Source: Apostichopus japonicus
Taxonomy: Eukaryota; Echinodermata; Holothuroidea; Aspidochirotida; Stichopodidae
NCBI RefSeq assembly: GCF_037975245.1
Contig: NC_092567.1
Location: 18,028,376 to 18,092,375, forward strand
DNA length: 64,000 bases
Reading direction: 5' to 3'
Shown: piece by piece, positions 46,901 to 61,000 of the stretch
How the letters are laid out: every line of letters begins with the position of its first letter
How positions within the stretch are numbered: the first letter of the stretch is position 1
Translations under genes and position numbers: made by a program
The notes under the pieces: generated by a model
What the model saw: only the letters and a program-made list of their open reading frames with translations
Told to the model about the DNA's origin: nothing
Database searches by the model: none

Positions 46901-49900
46901 CATCAGGGAACACATCATATGAGTATCAGAAAAATCTGAGATTGTCGTCTGGCATTCCTCTGTTGATTTGACCAACCTGTCATAATGTTTTCATGAAAAG
47001 AGATGGAATGTAATAAAGGCAATAACTGATTCCATTGAATTCCCAAATTAAAAAACAACTAAAATAACATCAGAGGTTTGATCCCCAAACTTAACAGGAC
47101 AGCAAAAAAGAAACATTTTCTGTGATTCTGAATACTTACCAACAACTGCAGGAACAGCAGAGATGTCACCTGGCTTGTATTTAAATTCATATGGCTGAAA
47201 TTATACCAAAAAATGACCAAAGAAAAAAATTATTTACAAAAACAAATACTTTAATAGCCATATGTGTTTTGTCATCTCTGAAAGGCTGAGTGTTTATATC
47301 CCACCGTTCTGATATGCCGGTTCATGGAGCTAAGTTGAACATTCGACACTATAATGTACATGTGCAGGGATGTGCCCAGGATTTCCTGAGTGCCGGGTAT
47401 ACTGATCGCCATCCTGTGGGAGGGGTCTAAGGGGGAGGGGGTGTTGATTGTTGAAGGTGCTCAGATGCCCAATGCTGGCACTTGAGTAGCATTTTAAGCA
47501 CATACACAAATACTAGTTTTGCTAACAATTTACATTTTTTAATTTTTTTTTTAGTGAAATATATTACGTACCTGGTAAAAGTTATGAGTTTATTTCAAAA
47601 GAGATTTTACAAGGGACCGATTGAGAGCCGTGAGTAATGTTTCTCGCATGTGTAACTGATGTATTATTAGTCTGTATGAGTTTGGCATAGGCTAGGCCCA
47701 ATTTATGTTGAACATATTGTTAGGAATGTCGGGATTTTAGATGAAAATAGTGCTGGGCTGGATTCACGATTTTTAAGACAGTGTTGGGCGGTAATTTATA
47801 GTGCTGGGCAGGGCCGCCCAGTGCAGCCCAGCGTGGACACATCCCTGTAATGGTACATGTGTGTGGAGCAACGTCACTATATAAAATATGGACCAGAATG
47901 TGAACTACATTGAAGGACCAAATAATGTGAGATAAAGCCTCACCTTGAGTAACAGGTGGATTATGGAAAAAAAAAGCTGTGATTTGACAGTACCTTCCAG
48001 TGATTTTAGAACTCAGCTTAGGAAGGACTTAACATCCTCTGTCGGGGAAAAGGTGAATTCAAACTCACCCAGGGGTCATGCCCTGTGCAATGAAATTTTT
48101 CTAATATTCCATATCAACGGAACTTTTGACCTGGGAGGTCAAACTGACTATAGCATGAGGCCAGTAAGCTCATGCAAATGGATTCTGGACTTTTCTTGCA
48201 TGTGAAGTCTTTGACTACGAAATTTGGCAAAAGCAGATTCCGTAAGTGCTCAGTAAGTCAAACCATGAAGAGCATAAGCCTAAAAGCTGAAATAAATTAA
48301 GTAATGTCTATGCACACATCACTGAGCGTTGCCCTTCAGTGTGTTATCACTGAATACATATATTGTATACTGTATTTAAAGGAGGAATCGTGGTCCAATG
48401 GCTGAGGCACTGGACAAGCAGTCTGATGATTGCAAGTTCAAGTCCTGGCCAGATCATTACGATGTTTCCTTCCACGAGGCACTTTACCTCTCTCTGTGGC
48501 CCAGGCGTATAACTTGGGAGCTGCAGGGTAACTTGTAAATATAGTTGCGCGTGCTGGTTTGTGACTGCACCCTGGGGGAAACCCCCCAGTGGAAACGTTG
48601 ATGTGGCGCATTGTAGTGCCCCAGGAGCTACTGTTGAAATTGTGTAAAGTTAGGTGTGTGGGTGTGACAAGTAAACAATTACCTTGGGTTGATGTTGTAC
48701 AACTCGTGTGAGAAGGCTTTGCGTTGATATAAGACAGTGTACCTTGAAACTTAAGACCTTCTAACCTTATGTTATTACAAATTAGTGTACAACCAGAGCA
48801 AAGATGAAAAACCAAACTGCAAGCCTTGGTGTTATAACTTGTGTAACCACAATTTCTAGTTTCTGAAACGATTCCATTACCTTCCAACCAGCCGTGAGAT
48901 TGTTACTGCCCTCTATGACCACCTCCGGTCTTCCTCCAACGCCTGTCATTCTGCGGAAGAGCCCGTAGGAATGACTTAGCTGAAGAAAATCTGACTTTCC
49001 ATGCCATTCGTGGACGATCGGTGCTAAATTTTGGTATGCATCTCTGTCCACTTGAGTCAAAGACGGCTGTCATGGAGAAAACAGAAGGTAAAGAAAACTT
49101 TAGTGGCACTCATGACGAGAATTAGTCCATTAACCATAGGTTGCATTTTTCAGCTCTCTTGACCTCAACTTTACTGAAACTTAATCTCTCCTGCAAACAG
49201 ACTGGTGAGTTTGGAAGAGTTGATTTGTTCACACCTTGCCATGTGCTTCCGTGGTTTTGGTATTTCTGATTTGTGATCTTGGGAAAAGGGGTTTGTTTCT
49301 GTTCTTCACTTGATATCGAAACAACTTTGTTCGTCATGGCTGCACTGCAGTGATGTTGAATTGGGTGCCTTTGCCTACCTCAGTATTTGAGAAAGTGGTC
49401 AGATGCTGGGGCATGTACACTCTTGTCCATCGGTTGGGGACGTTAAATGGCGGCCCCGGGAGCAGGAATGGGAGCGAATTCACACCCCTGTCTCTTTAAC
49501 CTCTGAACACTTACCGAAAAAGAAGGCTTTACATAAGCCGGTACTCATCCACGATCTAACACGTCTCAAATAAGCTACTGTAAGGCTTCCTGCTCCTTGG
49601 GTCTCTAAACTAAACTAATTACATGAGAATATGATATATATCGTTGTCTGATTGAAGCAAACTTACAAACGAATGCGAATAACAGTTGCAAGGTCATCAT
49701 GTACACTCACCAGACTAATGCAAAACATGTAGACTGCCACCAGAGTGAATATTATGACTTGTAGCACAGACCACACCTTACCAAAGACGCCTGGGACACA
49801 GACTAAAGACCTGTGGTGGCAAAAAGAAACATTACAATATTATCCGACAGTTAACATATAAGAGCTTGAAATGCTTTATAGAAACAAATACCAGGAGTGT

Positions 49901-52900
49901 TAGCTCAGTGGTGAACGCCGGTGCCTTCCAATCATAAGGTCCCCGGTTCGAGTTACTCCAAGATTAATGTATGTCGTCCAGTTACACAGTTGTTGACAAT
50001 TAACAATTCATAATCATGGACGTTAAATATGAATGTAAGAGACTGACTTCGGTCAGCTTGCGGCTTTGATAAGCCAATGAGGCTTCTTCGCAAGTTCCTG
50101 CTTGCAGGAGGATCTAAAATACATATATACATACATACAAATACATACATAAATATTTGTTAATAAACAGAATCCTATATATAGTAGCCACATAGTAGTA
50201 TATTCTTAAAGAATCATGAAAATTGTTAATGTCAACCAGAATCATGCATGGGTGCATTCTGTTATTTAACAGAATGGTTGGATTACATTTTATTTCACGT
50301 ATTTATTTGTTTTCTCACAACATTATTTGTTTTCTCACAACATTGTTTACTCACAACATTCTCACAAGCTCTTTATTTATAATAAAATAAGCACATAAAG
50401 TAACAAAAATACAAAGAGTTGTGAAAGGCAATGCTCTGAAAAAAAACCTTAGAGTAGAGCACTCCCTGTACTTAACAATGAAAATATACAAAAATATGTC
50501 TCTTAACAAGAAACAAACAAAAGAGAAAAGGAAACAAAACCCCTGACCAGGGTTGTCACCACGCCGGGCGGCGCCGGGCGGTGCTACCCAGCTCTCAAAA
50601 TTTCTGCCCGGTACTCAAGGTCAATTTCAGCCTTACGGCCCGGCACAAATTAGCCTACAGTACCGCCAATAAGTAACTTGGTAAAGGTTAGCGCGATTCA
50701 GTGCAAAACGCAGCTTAACTGTAATTAACCCCGCGGATCACTGTCACAAATTACCCGGCTCTAAAAATGGTCTGGTGACAACCCTGCCCCTGACCCGACC
50801 CCATTCAAAACATGATAACATTCCAGTTCCAGGTTGTGTTTCTTTAACACATTTACTTTTTATGAAATGAAACTTTCAACACCTTAAGTTCATCAATTGA
50901 AACGGCTGGACTACCGAGTCTAGCTGACAAACCAATTGGTCTGTTCCGCATGTGCAAGGCAAAACTCAATGGGATAACATAGACATTAACCGCCTCAGAT
51001 AACACTTTTACAATGCGTTGCAAACTTTTCATGGACAAATGGTTTTATATGAATGTCATGCAAGGGTGATGATCTGTTGTTATTAAGTCAAAAGAAGATG
51101 TTTTGGTAGGGTTATTAGGATTTATATCAATGGATTGATATCAACATTTAGGCCTGCAATGAGCAGCTGACAGCATCATGAAATTTACCCTTAAAGGACC
51201 ATTCCAGAGAGCTACTATATTTTAATGCTGAATATCTTGAAAACAAGAAATGCTTTATAAAAAAACCCAGAATTCAAATTCCACTTTCTTCTTGAAAATT
51301 GATACATCAAAACTAAATTTCTGGCTAAAGTTGTCTTTTAATTATTATGACAGCTTTGGTGACAGGAGCAGATTTGTTTTCAGTTAATACTGTACCTAAT
51401 CTTTCATTTAATGATAAGCGTATAATCCTGCCACCAGAATTGTGCTAAATTTAAAACCAAACACAGTTCTTATTAAAACAACAAATTGTAACAGAGTAAT
51501 TTCTGTTCGGTTTATTCGAGGGCAAAATTAAGAATGCCACTGCCGACACAACTGCCAGCAAGAAGAGCACACTGTAAGTAGTGTATCTCTATTGAAACAG
51601 GACTTCTACCTTCCTCAGTTTGCAAACAACAGTCTAATTTGATAGATATTGTGGACACACAGGTCCTACAGTGGATATAAACTTTACGAACCTTACCTCC
51701 ATATTGCAGCAAGTATTACGCAGGCCAATGAGATACTTCCTATCCACATCCCTACTACAACACTCCCGTGGACAAAGGATTGAAACTCTTCTACACTGAA
51801 ATCTAAAAGATTTGATAAAGAAAAAAAAACTTGATGATTCAAATAGAAGGGTACAGCAACATTTAAATCATTCTGTCATATATATATATATAGTTTCTGA
51901 ATAGTACATTGCACAAAATAAATGAAACAAAAATCTAAGAAAGCAGTACAAATGAAAAGAACAAATTACACTGTCATGCATCAAAACACAGTAAGAAAAT
52001 GAGTGCCTGAAGAATATGTCCATGTAATGATGGATACATGTATATCCTATGTGGTGTGTCCATGTTCATGGATATGTCCATGGCCTGTGGGATATGACCA
52101 TGTCCTGTGGGATGTGTCCATGTCCTTAAGGATATTTTCATGTACTCAAGGATATGTCCATGTCCTCAAGGATATGTACATATATTGATGGATACATGTA
52201 TATCCTATGTGGTGTGTCCATGTCTCATGGATATGTCCATGGCCTGTGGTATATGACCATGTCCTGTGAGATGTGTCCATGTCCTTAAGGATATCTTCAT
52301 GTACAGGTACTCAAGGATATGTCTATGCCCTCAAGGATGTGTTCATGTATTGATGGATACATGTATATCCTATGTGGTGTGTCCATGTCTCATGGATATG
52401 TCCATGGCCTGTGGGATATGACCATGTCCTGTGGGATGTGTCCATGTCCTTAAGGATATCTTCATGTACAGGTACTCAATGATATGTCTATGCCCTCAAG
52501 GATGTGTTCATGTATTGATGGATACATGTACATCCTATGTGGTGTGTCCATGTCTGATGGATATGTCCATGGCCTGTGGGATATGACCATGTTCTGTGAG
52601 ATGTGTCCATGTCCTTAAGGATATCTTCATATACTCAAGGATATGTCCATGTCCTCAAGGATATGTCCATGTAATGATGGATACATGTAAATCCTGTGGT
52701 GTGTCCATGTCTGATGGATATGTCCATGGCCTGTGGGAAATGACCATGTCCTGTGGGATGTGTCCATGTCCTCAAGGATATGACAATGCCCTCAAGGATA
52801 TGTCCATAAGGACATGTCCATGTCCTTAAGTATATCTGTATGATGTAAAGTAATATGTGTGGGTGAAGTGCACATTCATGTTGGTTGCTGCTGCAAGGTG

Positions 52901-54900
52901 TCAGGTACATCCCTGGTATTACAAAGTGGGGATCGAGACCATTTTAAGGGGTGCCAGCATCTTTCTGAAAATCATAACATCTGTTGCGGCTTTATGCGAT
53001 CCCTACTACAGTATGTGGACTACTCACTGATTTGGGAGTCCACTCTAGATTGAGGCCAGTTGATGCTCAGGTTGAAGTAATGAATGGTCCAGTATATTAA
53101 AAGTCCATAGACAAGCAAAGAAGTTAATCTTACAACCAGCTTCTGGAGACCTGAAGCGCACTGGTATTACAAAGTGGGGATCGACACCATTTTAAGGGGT
53201 GCCAATATCTTTCTGAAAATCATAACATCTTGTTGCGGCTTTATGCTTTCCCTACTATGTGGACTACTCACTGATTTGGGAGTCCACTCTAGATTGAGGC
53301 CAGTTGATGCTCAGGTTGAAGTAATGAACAGTCCAGTATATTAAAAGTCCATAGACAAGCAAAGAAGTTAATCTTACAACCAGCTTCTGGAGACCTGAAA
53401 CGCACAAAATTGTTAAAATACAAATTATATACAGTATGCAATAGATTTATTTACTGTCAAAGTTATATGTAAAATTGCAAAGTTGCATGGCATTGGGAAA
53501 AGGAACATTCTCTTTAAAGTTCATTATACCTCTAGGATATATTACAAAGCAAAAACAGCACCATGGTAACAATTACCTTGGAGACGCTTCCCCTGTGTGC
53601 TGTATCCGAGGTCCTCGTCGTCGAGCAGAGAGATGCATAGAGTAATAGTCAAGAGATTAAAAAAGTTGTAATTCCCTGTCAGAATGATCGCTATTTGAAA
53701 AATTACCTGCAAAGAGGGAAATAAACTCACAGAGGTCAATCAGCAGTGGACTAAATAGAATGACAAGATAAGAGTTTAAACGCTAAGAATTAAGAGAGAT
53801 GTGAAACCAACCTCCTAACCTCAACCTCCCAATCTGCCACTCCTTCATCCCCTCCCCTCCCCTCCCCCCCCACACCTTACCCACCAACCCTTCTCTACCT
53901 TACTTCACAGTTGCAACAGGTGGGAATTTCGGTGATGATAACGTATTAAAGAAACTGGCCTAACAAGATGGAAGTGTAACTTGTTTAAAATATATATATT
54001 TATGATATGGTTCCCTTGATCCTTGAAACGGATGACAATTCAATGATGATAACGTAACAAATGTAAGCAATTGACCAAAACAAGATGACACAGGGTTTTT
54101 GGGGGGAAGGGGAGGTGGAGGGGGAGGGGGAGTATGGGGGAGGGATACGCATTCTCTTTGCTCTACATGACTATGGACAAAACAGTAAATGAGAAACTGT
54201 TAAAATGAGAAATTGAGTAAATGATTTAATGAGTGATTAAATGAGCAATTGAGTAAGTGAGAAATTGTCCATATATTTAATAAATGTGAACTTATTTGGC
54301 TGTTTCAAAATATATTTTGGCTGTTAGTATCATTTGCCGCCTTCATTGTAAGTAATATAGTAACGACACCCTAGCGGCAGTCTGTTGTAATTCCCACATT
54401 TCCAGATTATTTATATGTCAACTGTGACTTAAATTTCTGAATTTATGGTCCCACACTTGATTAATTGCTAACAAACATGGCTACTTCCACATAGAGAAAG
54501 TTATAACCACATATTCTACAGTATTAATTTGACTTTTGTCCCTTGAAAATAACTGCGTCATCAAATCCAAAAACATATACTTTCCAGCTTCTATGTTATC
54601 TTAATGTTAAGTACATACTGTGTAATTGATAAATTATTTTAACGAAGAAAACAATCAGTGGCAATTAACAATGCCATTAAATTAAAAAGACTTGCCTGTA
54701 ACCAAAATGCAAACATTTTCAAATTCCTGATCGGTGAAAAGAAAAGAAATGGGACGGGAATTTCAATGAGGTAGGTCCCGACCACGCTGAGCTTCTGAAA
54801 CCACTCTGGCAGCTGATGGGCGTACCATGCTAGAGGAGTACTGATACACTGAACATAGGAAAACAAACAAAGAAAGAAAGAAGAGTCAATGGAATGCTCT

Positions 54901-54947
<47 letters not shown>

Positions 54948-54959
54948 TATTATAATAAT

Positions 54960-55007
<48 letters not shown>

Positions 55008-58000
55008 TATTATTATTATTATAATAATAATAATAATTTATAATGCACACATATCCGCCGTGCTGGGTGCTCAAGGCGCAAAATAGGGAAAACAACAAGT
55101 ATGGTAAAGAAACAGAGAAACTTAAATTAAATCTAAATCAATTAAAGCTTCACGCATGAGATGAGTGTTAAGGAGTTCTTGGAAAGTCAAAATGCTGGTG
55201 CACAACTTCAGTTGAGGTGGTAGTGCATTCCAATGACAAGGGGCAGCAACCTGACACCTATCACCCTGAGACCTATCACCCCATGAGTCTCTGGATCTCT
55301 GTTCCCGAAGGAGAAACATGTTGCTTGAACAAAGGTTGGCTGATGGTGAGTAAAACTATAGTTACTCAGAGAAATATATTGGAGCTATTTTGTTCTGTAA
55401 TGTACAGTAATGCATTTTAAACTACTGTAATGTACTGTAGTATATTTGAAAGTACTGTAATATACTTTAAAGTAATGTAGTGTAATGAACTGTAATGTTC
55501 TGTACTGTATTATAATGTACTGTTATGAACTGTCATATTCTGTACTGTACAGTAATGTACTTTAAAGTACTGTAATGTACTGTAATGTACTGTACTGTAA
55601 TGAACTGTAATGCACTGTACTGTATTATAATGTACTGTTATGAACTGTCATATTCTGTACTGTACAGTAATGTACTTTAAAGTACTGTAATGTACTTTAA
55701 AGTACTGTCATGTACTGTACTGTAATGAACTGTAATGCACTGTACTGTATTATAATGTACTGTTATGAACTGTCATATTCTGTACTGTACAGTAATGTAC
55801 TTTAAAGTACTGTAATGTACTGTAATGAACTGTAATGCACTGTACTGTATTATAATGTACTGTTATGAACTGTCATGTTCTGTACTGTACAGTAATGTAC
55901 TTTAAAGTACTGTTACTGTATGTAATGTACTGTAATGAACTGTAATGTTCTGTACTGTATTATAATGTACTGTTATGAACTGTCATGTTCTGTACTGTAA
56001 TGTACTTTAAAGTACTATAATGTTCTGTAATGTATTGTACTGTAATGAACTGTCATGTTCTGTACTGTAATTGACTTTTAAGTACTGTAATGTACTTAAA
56101 GTACTGTAATGCACTGCATATTAGTGTAATCTACTGTAAAGTACTGCGATGTGAATTCATGATGGTCAAGCCTGCTAAATAGTAAAACAGTTCTCCCCAA
56201 ATTCACTCAAGCATTAATAATTTGTTACTTGATAGCATAAAGTACCTCAAATACTGCCAATAGAATTTATCCTTGAGCGCACCTTATTAATTGACCAGTC
56301 ACCATAGGATTGTAAACACAAGTGCTCTATTGGCCAGTACTACTTTCCTGTGTGAAGACAAGTTTGGATTGACCACTGATATAATACACTGTGTGCTTAA
56401 TTATGAATTTGTGCAGAGGAGCATTCAGTATGGCTAGCATTACCAACTCGGGTAGATATTCAATCTCCCGTTTTGGGCAAATAAACAGGGGGCTAGGGTG
56501 TTATTTGCTATGGGCAGAGAAGATTGTAATGTTACTGTAATGTACTGTTATTTAATGTATGGTAATGAAATGTAATGTCATGTACTGTAATGAATCATGC
56601 CAACTTGGCTGTTATTAAATACAGTTAGTGTCTGTTTAATATTTGATGTTACAATGAATACAGTATGCTTGACTGCTTTAGAGAACCAACAAGAAATTAT
56701 ACCAATTTCTTGATTTATTTATAAGGGATGATACGGTTTGGGATGTGTAACCATTTACTGGTAACATTTTCAATATGGTTCATTTGTACAATTCACTTTG
56801 TTTCCACCAAAATATATAAACTTTTAAAATAATATCAGGCTTCCTTCAGTCTTACTTCATACGAAGTAAAAAAACAAAACATTCAACTATCAATGGGTGT
56901 TTCTTGTCCACCTTTAATAGTTCAATTTCTATTTTTAATATATAAGATCTGGAATCTCTTTAATGTTCCAAAGTTGTTGAAGTCCAGTCGGAATCATTTC
57001 TTTATTGATTATTCATCAAACCCCCAAAAAAAACTATGGATAGAATTCACACAAGGTGAAACTTAAAATGAGTAGTTTTCAATGGTGCTAGGGTGAAAAA
57101 ATAGTGACATTCAGCAAATATACAACATCTGTATACAATGTAAATAAAATATACCGTTCCAGATATATCAGTTTGATCAGATGTTCATGACAATATAATA
57201 ATAATAATAATAAATATGTTCTTAATATAGCGCCAAATACCAAAAGGCCTCTAGGCGCTTTACAAAACCTAAAACAAACAAACTATCAAAAGACAGAGAA
57301 ATCAAAGGAATAAAAAGTCTAGAAAACACATAAACGAAAATTAAACAGTATGTAAAATAAGAACACAAAAATCTAAAAACACGAGAAGACTATAAAACAG
57401 ACCAAATATGGAAGGTTTGCTTAAATAACATTATTTCTCCAGTACAAGGAGATTGACGTACCTGGCTTTCATAATGGTAATTCAGAGCTGTCAGTCCCCA
57501 CCAGGTAGGGCAGCCGGACGTCAGTTTCACAACACCGGACGCAAACATTAATCGGAAGAGGAGCCACCTGATCAGCCAGAATGTTATTGTGTCGTGCTGA
57601 CGTTCTTCTCGACTCTTCCATTTGAGTAATTGGAGAGGGGCAACCAACATGGTTAGGAATCCTGTCTCTAACAGAAGACTATCCCATTGAAACCAGAGAA
57701 AGGTCTGTCCAACCTGACATATAAAAGATTTGTTTATAAATTTATAATGAATTCAGCAGATTTTGCAATACAAAATGAATTACAATGAAAAAAAAAATTT
57801 GGGGGGTTTGCTTTACCTGTTGGTAACCAGTCAAGGCTCACCATTTTGCTTATTGAAACTTCTACAAAAGCCTCTTTCGTCCCCAGAATACAGTATGTCA
57901 GTAATGGCAACTTGGTCGACTGCAAAAAGCATAACACACTGTAGTCAGTAAATTAACTTATGAAGACAAAACAAACCTACTATCATTAAATAGTCTGTAG

Positions 58001-61000
58001 ATATCTGTGTGAAAAAGAAACTAACTCCCTACAGTAGTAAACATTGTAGAAAATGAAGAAATCTACGTCAAGTAAAGTTTTAGTACTGTACCTCTGGTTT
58101 AATGATATGATCTTTAGACTTGTTCAAGTCTTAAGTAACGACTACAAAAAAACATTTAATACTGTCGTTACTTGATGATATCTCTTCCCAACTAGAATAT
58201 CATTTTCTTAGCTGTTTGGATAAATTGTACATGACAATTAATTAGCATTATTTATTTCTCCTTTACTGCAGCAACTTACATAGCAGTTCTGCATATAAAT
58301 ATTACATTTGCCATCGATACAACTATGGTCAGAGTCAGACTTTCGTTTCCTTCCTAGTCTTAGAAAAGTGTATAGAGCTTGTATGGTTAGCCATAAAAGG
58401 GTTGGCATATGAATGAATTGTTGGAGCAGGGACTCAATAATAAATTAGTAGCTGTTATGGAAAGACTGGTGAAACTTCCAGAAACTGAAATGTTTTTTCT
58501 TGTTCTAAATTTTGGAATGAAAAACAGCGAATTTACCGGTAAATTACTTCAGCACCTCATACAGCAAGGGTGGGCAACCTTTTTGAATGAATATAGCAAT
58601 AGGTGTGTGGACTTAATCTGTATTTACAAAAACATAATGTCAATACAGTACTTTACAGTTGATAATTGATGATGATAACAGGCCTACCTGAAAGCATCAT
58701 TAGTGCCGATAAATTCTAAGCAGCTAGCTTGTTTGTTGTGATGATGTAAAATAGATTGATTGTTCTTCTTTTTCCTGAGACATCTCATGGGCCGCAAAAA
58801 AAATCACTGGCGGGGCGCATGTGGCCCGTGGGCCGTAGATTTCCCACCCCTGCCCTACAGGGTCAACTTCTGCCTAGTACACTCACTTGATAAACAGATA
58901 GGTACAAAAACCATAGAAGGGCAAAGGTCATGCTGTCCCTCATCCTCGGAGACAACAAGCAAACCAACGATGCAGCAATTCCTAGGATGCATATCAGTTC
59001 CATTCCAGCAGATGCTTCAATTCCATAATCCTGTAGGAACCAAAGGAGAGTGGGAAGGTCCTGGAACTTCTTGAGGGGTGTGTGATGACCCCGATTGAGG
59101 ACAAGTCTGGCGGGCAGGATTCCATCAACACCATACAGACCTGAAATAGGAAGAAAATATCGTCCACATGGATATTAAAATGGTATAACAAGCATGCAAG
59201 ACTTGGTGATATTACCATGGTGAAAATTGCTGAACATTTTCAAATTGTAATATGTGAATTCATGTAAAAATATGAGTCAGGAGTGACCATGGATTTCTGG
59301 CATATATTTTAGTGCTGTGCCGTTTACACATTTAAACGTGTAAACGAACGAAACATCGTTTAAACGTTTAATAAAACCTGATGAACGTTTAAACGAAACT
59401 ATGATATGAACTGAAAATTAAATTATTGGCAAAAATCGCGTATCAATTCCTGTGTTTATTTTGTCTACTACGCGAAATAACAACACAACTTACGATCAGT
59501 CGAATCATAAACCACGAACGTAATCCTACTTTTGTCCCCCCCCCCCCGATGTATCCGGCGATATGAATGGCTTAAAATTGAACGCTGTTATCCTTTTGTG
59601 AAAACTTCCTGATTCGCGGCACAAGTGTACTTTATATCGAGCCGACAGTGGCGGCGCAGATAATCCAGTCAATGCATGTTCGATCGAAATCTTTACAATC
59701 CCTGTCCATCATGTTGAACTCTCCGACCAGACAATACCGGGTCGAATATTCGACTTGGTAATAGCTGTTCAAGTACATGATCAAAGGAAATGTATCGATT
59801 GGAGATCGTAAAAAAAACTCTGAAAATCAGTACAGAAATTACCAATTGTGTACGAAAAGTAAGTTGGTACACTTTTCAAATTTTACGAAAGATCCAGCAA
59901 AACACTTCCGAAAAATTCACGCGAAACTGGCATATCGTGCTAAATGCAACTAATGTCATGTATACAAGGCTCTAGTACACCCCATTTATGAATAAACCGT
60001 AAGACCACATCTGGTGTTAAGCGGGGGGAAAAGAAAGTACTTTCTAGAATTTCCAAAAATACAGAAAAAATAATGTCCTACCATAGTTAAGTGTATAGCA
60101 AATAGCCTAACCACCTCGTCTGTTACGGATCTCACGTAACTACAAAAACACAACTAATTGTATTTTGCGAACTTGACGTTTTCTACAAGAACATGGAAAT
60201 AATGTTAAGCATTAGTTAATCATGCCGTGTGGCCTTAAATATAGTTTATTACAAGGTTTACTTTCATAAAGATGGCCATAGCTTGATATCTTGTGCTGCG
60301 TGTATGAACTGTGCCTTGTGTATCATGGGGAATACTCCATGAAACATTTCTTGGAAAGGTGCCAAAAATGTTAACAAACAGGTGTTAGGTTAGACAGGGG
60401 ATGAGCACGCAGTTATTTGGTAAGGTACTGTACCTGGGAAAATTCGCAGCACATGTACAGTATCCTACCGTGTATTTAAGTAGTATATAGGGGTAAACCG
60501 AACTGCAGTTGTAAACTGAGGTATGTATTGTGTGTGCTATTCATTGTTAGGCAGTCTATAAACGGGGCTTTGCCGAACGCTGTTTGTTTCATAATATCGT
60601 AAGTTGTGTAAGTTAAACTTTTTAAAGATTGTAAGACAGATTAAATCTCTTTTCATTTTATAACGTAATATAGCTACTCTAACTTGTCATTTGAAAATTT
60701 TCAACAGCTTCGTGACAATTTAAATTCAAAAATGTTGTCAGTATTCTGCATCCTCAACTGCGAATTTTTTATCACCAGACACGTAAAAATACCAAAATTT
60801 TCCGGGGTCTTTGCCCCCTGGACCCCCACAAGGGGTTCCACCCCTTGACCCCCCTGGACCCCACGCCTTTATGCTCGCACGCTACGCGTGCTCGGCGTGT
60901 TCGCTGCGCGAACACTGGCGGGAAATCGGAAGTGTGTTCGCGGGAAATTGAACAAGGTTTTCCAACACTGACCAAGTGCAAGATCCATCCAAGGTGTCTC

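Larger units (their letters stand above)
33365..48085. repeat. Large direct duplication, middle copy
   Basis: This is the counterpart of 1-11270, enlarged by insertions at 34501-38431, 38723-39972, 40061-40338, 42650-43091 and 47365-47847. Its right breakpoint lies inside LMF2 intron 9. It contains functional-looking LMF2 exons 10-13, so it is probably the ancestral location. Confidence 0.9.
52913..53404. repeat. Tandem duplication of about 245 bp spanning LMF2 exon 6
   Basis: Two direct units, about 52913-53160 and 53161-53404, both begin ctggtattacaaagtgggga. They differ by a few substitutions and short indels. Each carries a whole exon 6 with both splice sites. Confidence 0.93.

Noticed and set aside
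47945-48205. 86-codon plus-strand frame as a conserved gene
   Set aside because: The paralogous sequence at 11158-11265 diverges in frame; only the duplication explains the similarity.
48438-48887. 149-codon minus-strand frame
   Set aside because: It spans a SINE and the exon 9 donor; only the upstream exon 9 frame has family motifs.
49894-49965. A functional tRNA gene
   Set aside because: A and B boxes are present but the anticodon stem-loop does not fold properly and a SINE body with a simple-repeat tail follows.
52003-52910. Cys/Pro-rich frames at 52.0-52.9 kb as a secreted peptide gene
   Set aside because: They follow the minisatellite unit in both orientations and lie inside an LMF2 intron.
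54886-55098. Poly-Tyr and poly-Ile frames
   Set aside because: They are the (ATT)n tail of the truncated retrotransposon.
60772-60981. Arg-rich minus-strand frame near 60.8 kb
   Set aside because: It comes from a GC-rich dispersed repeat block; no start context or splice signals.
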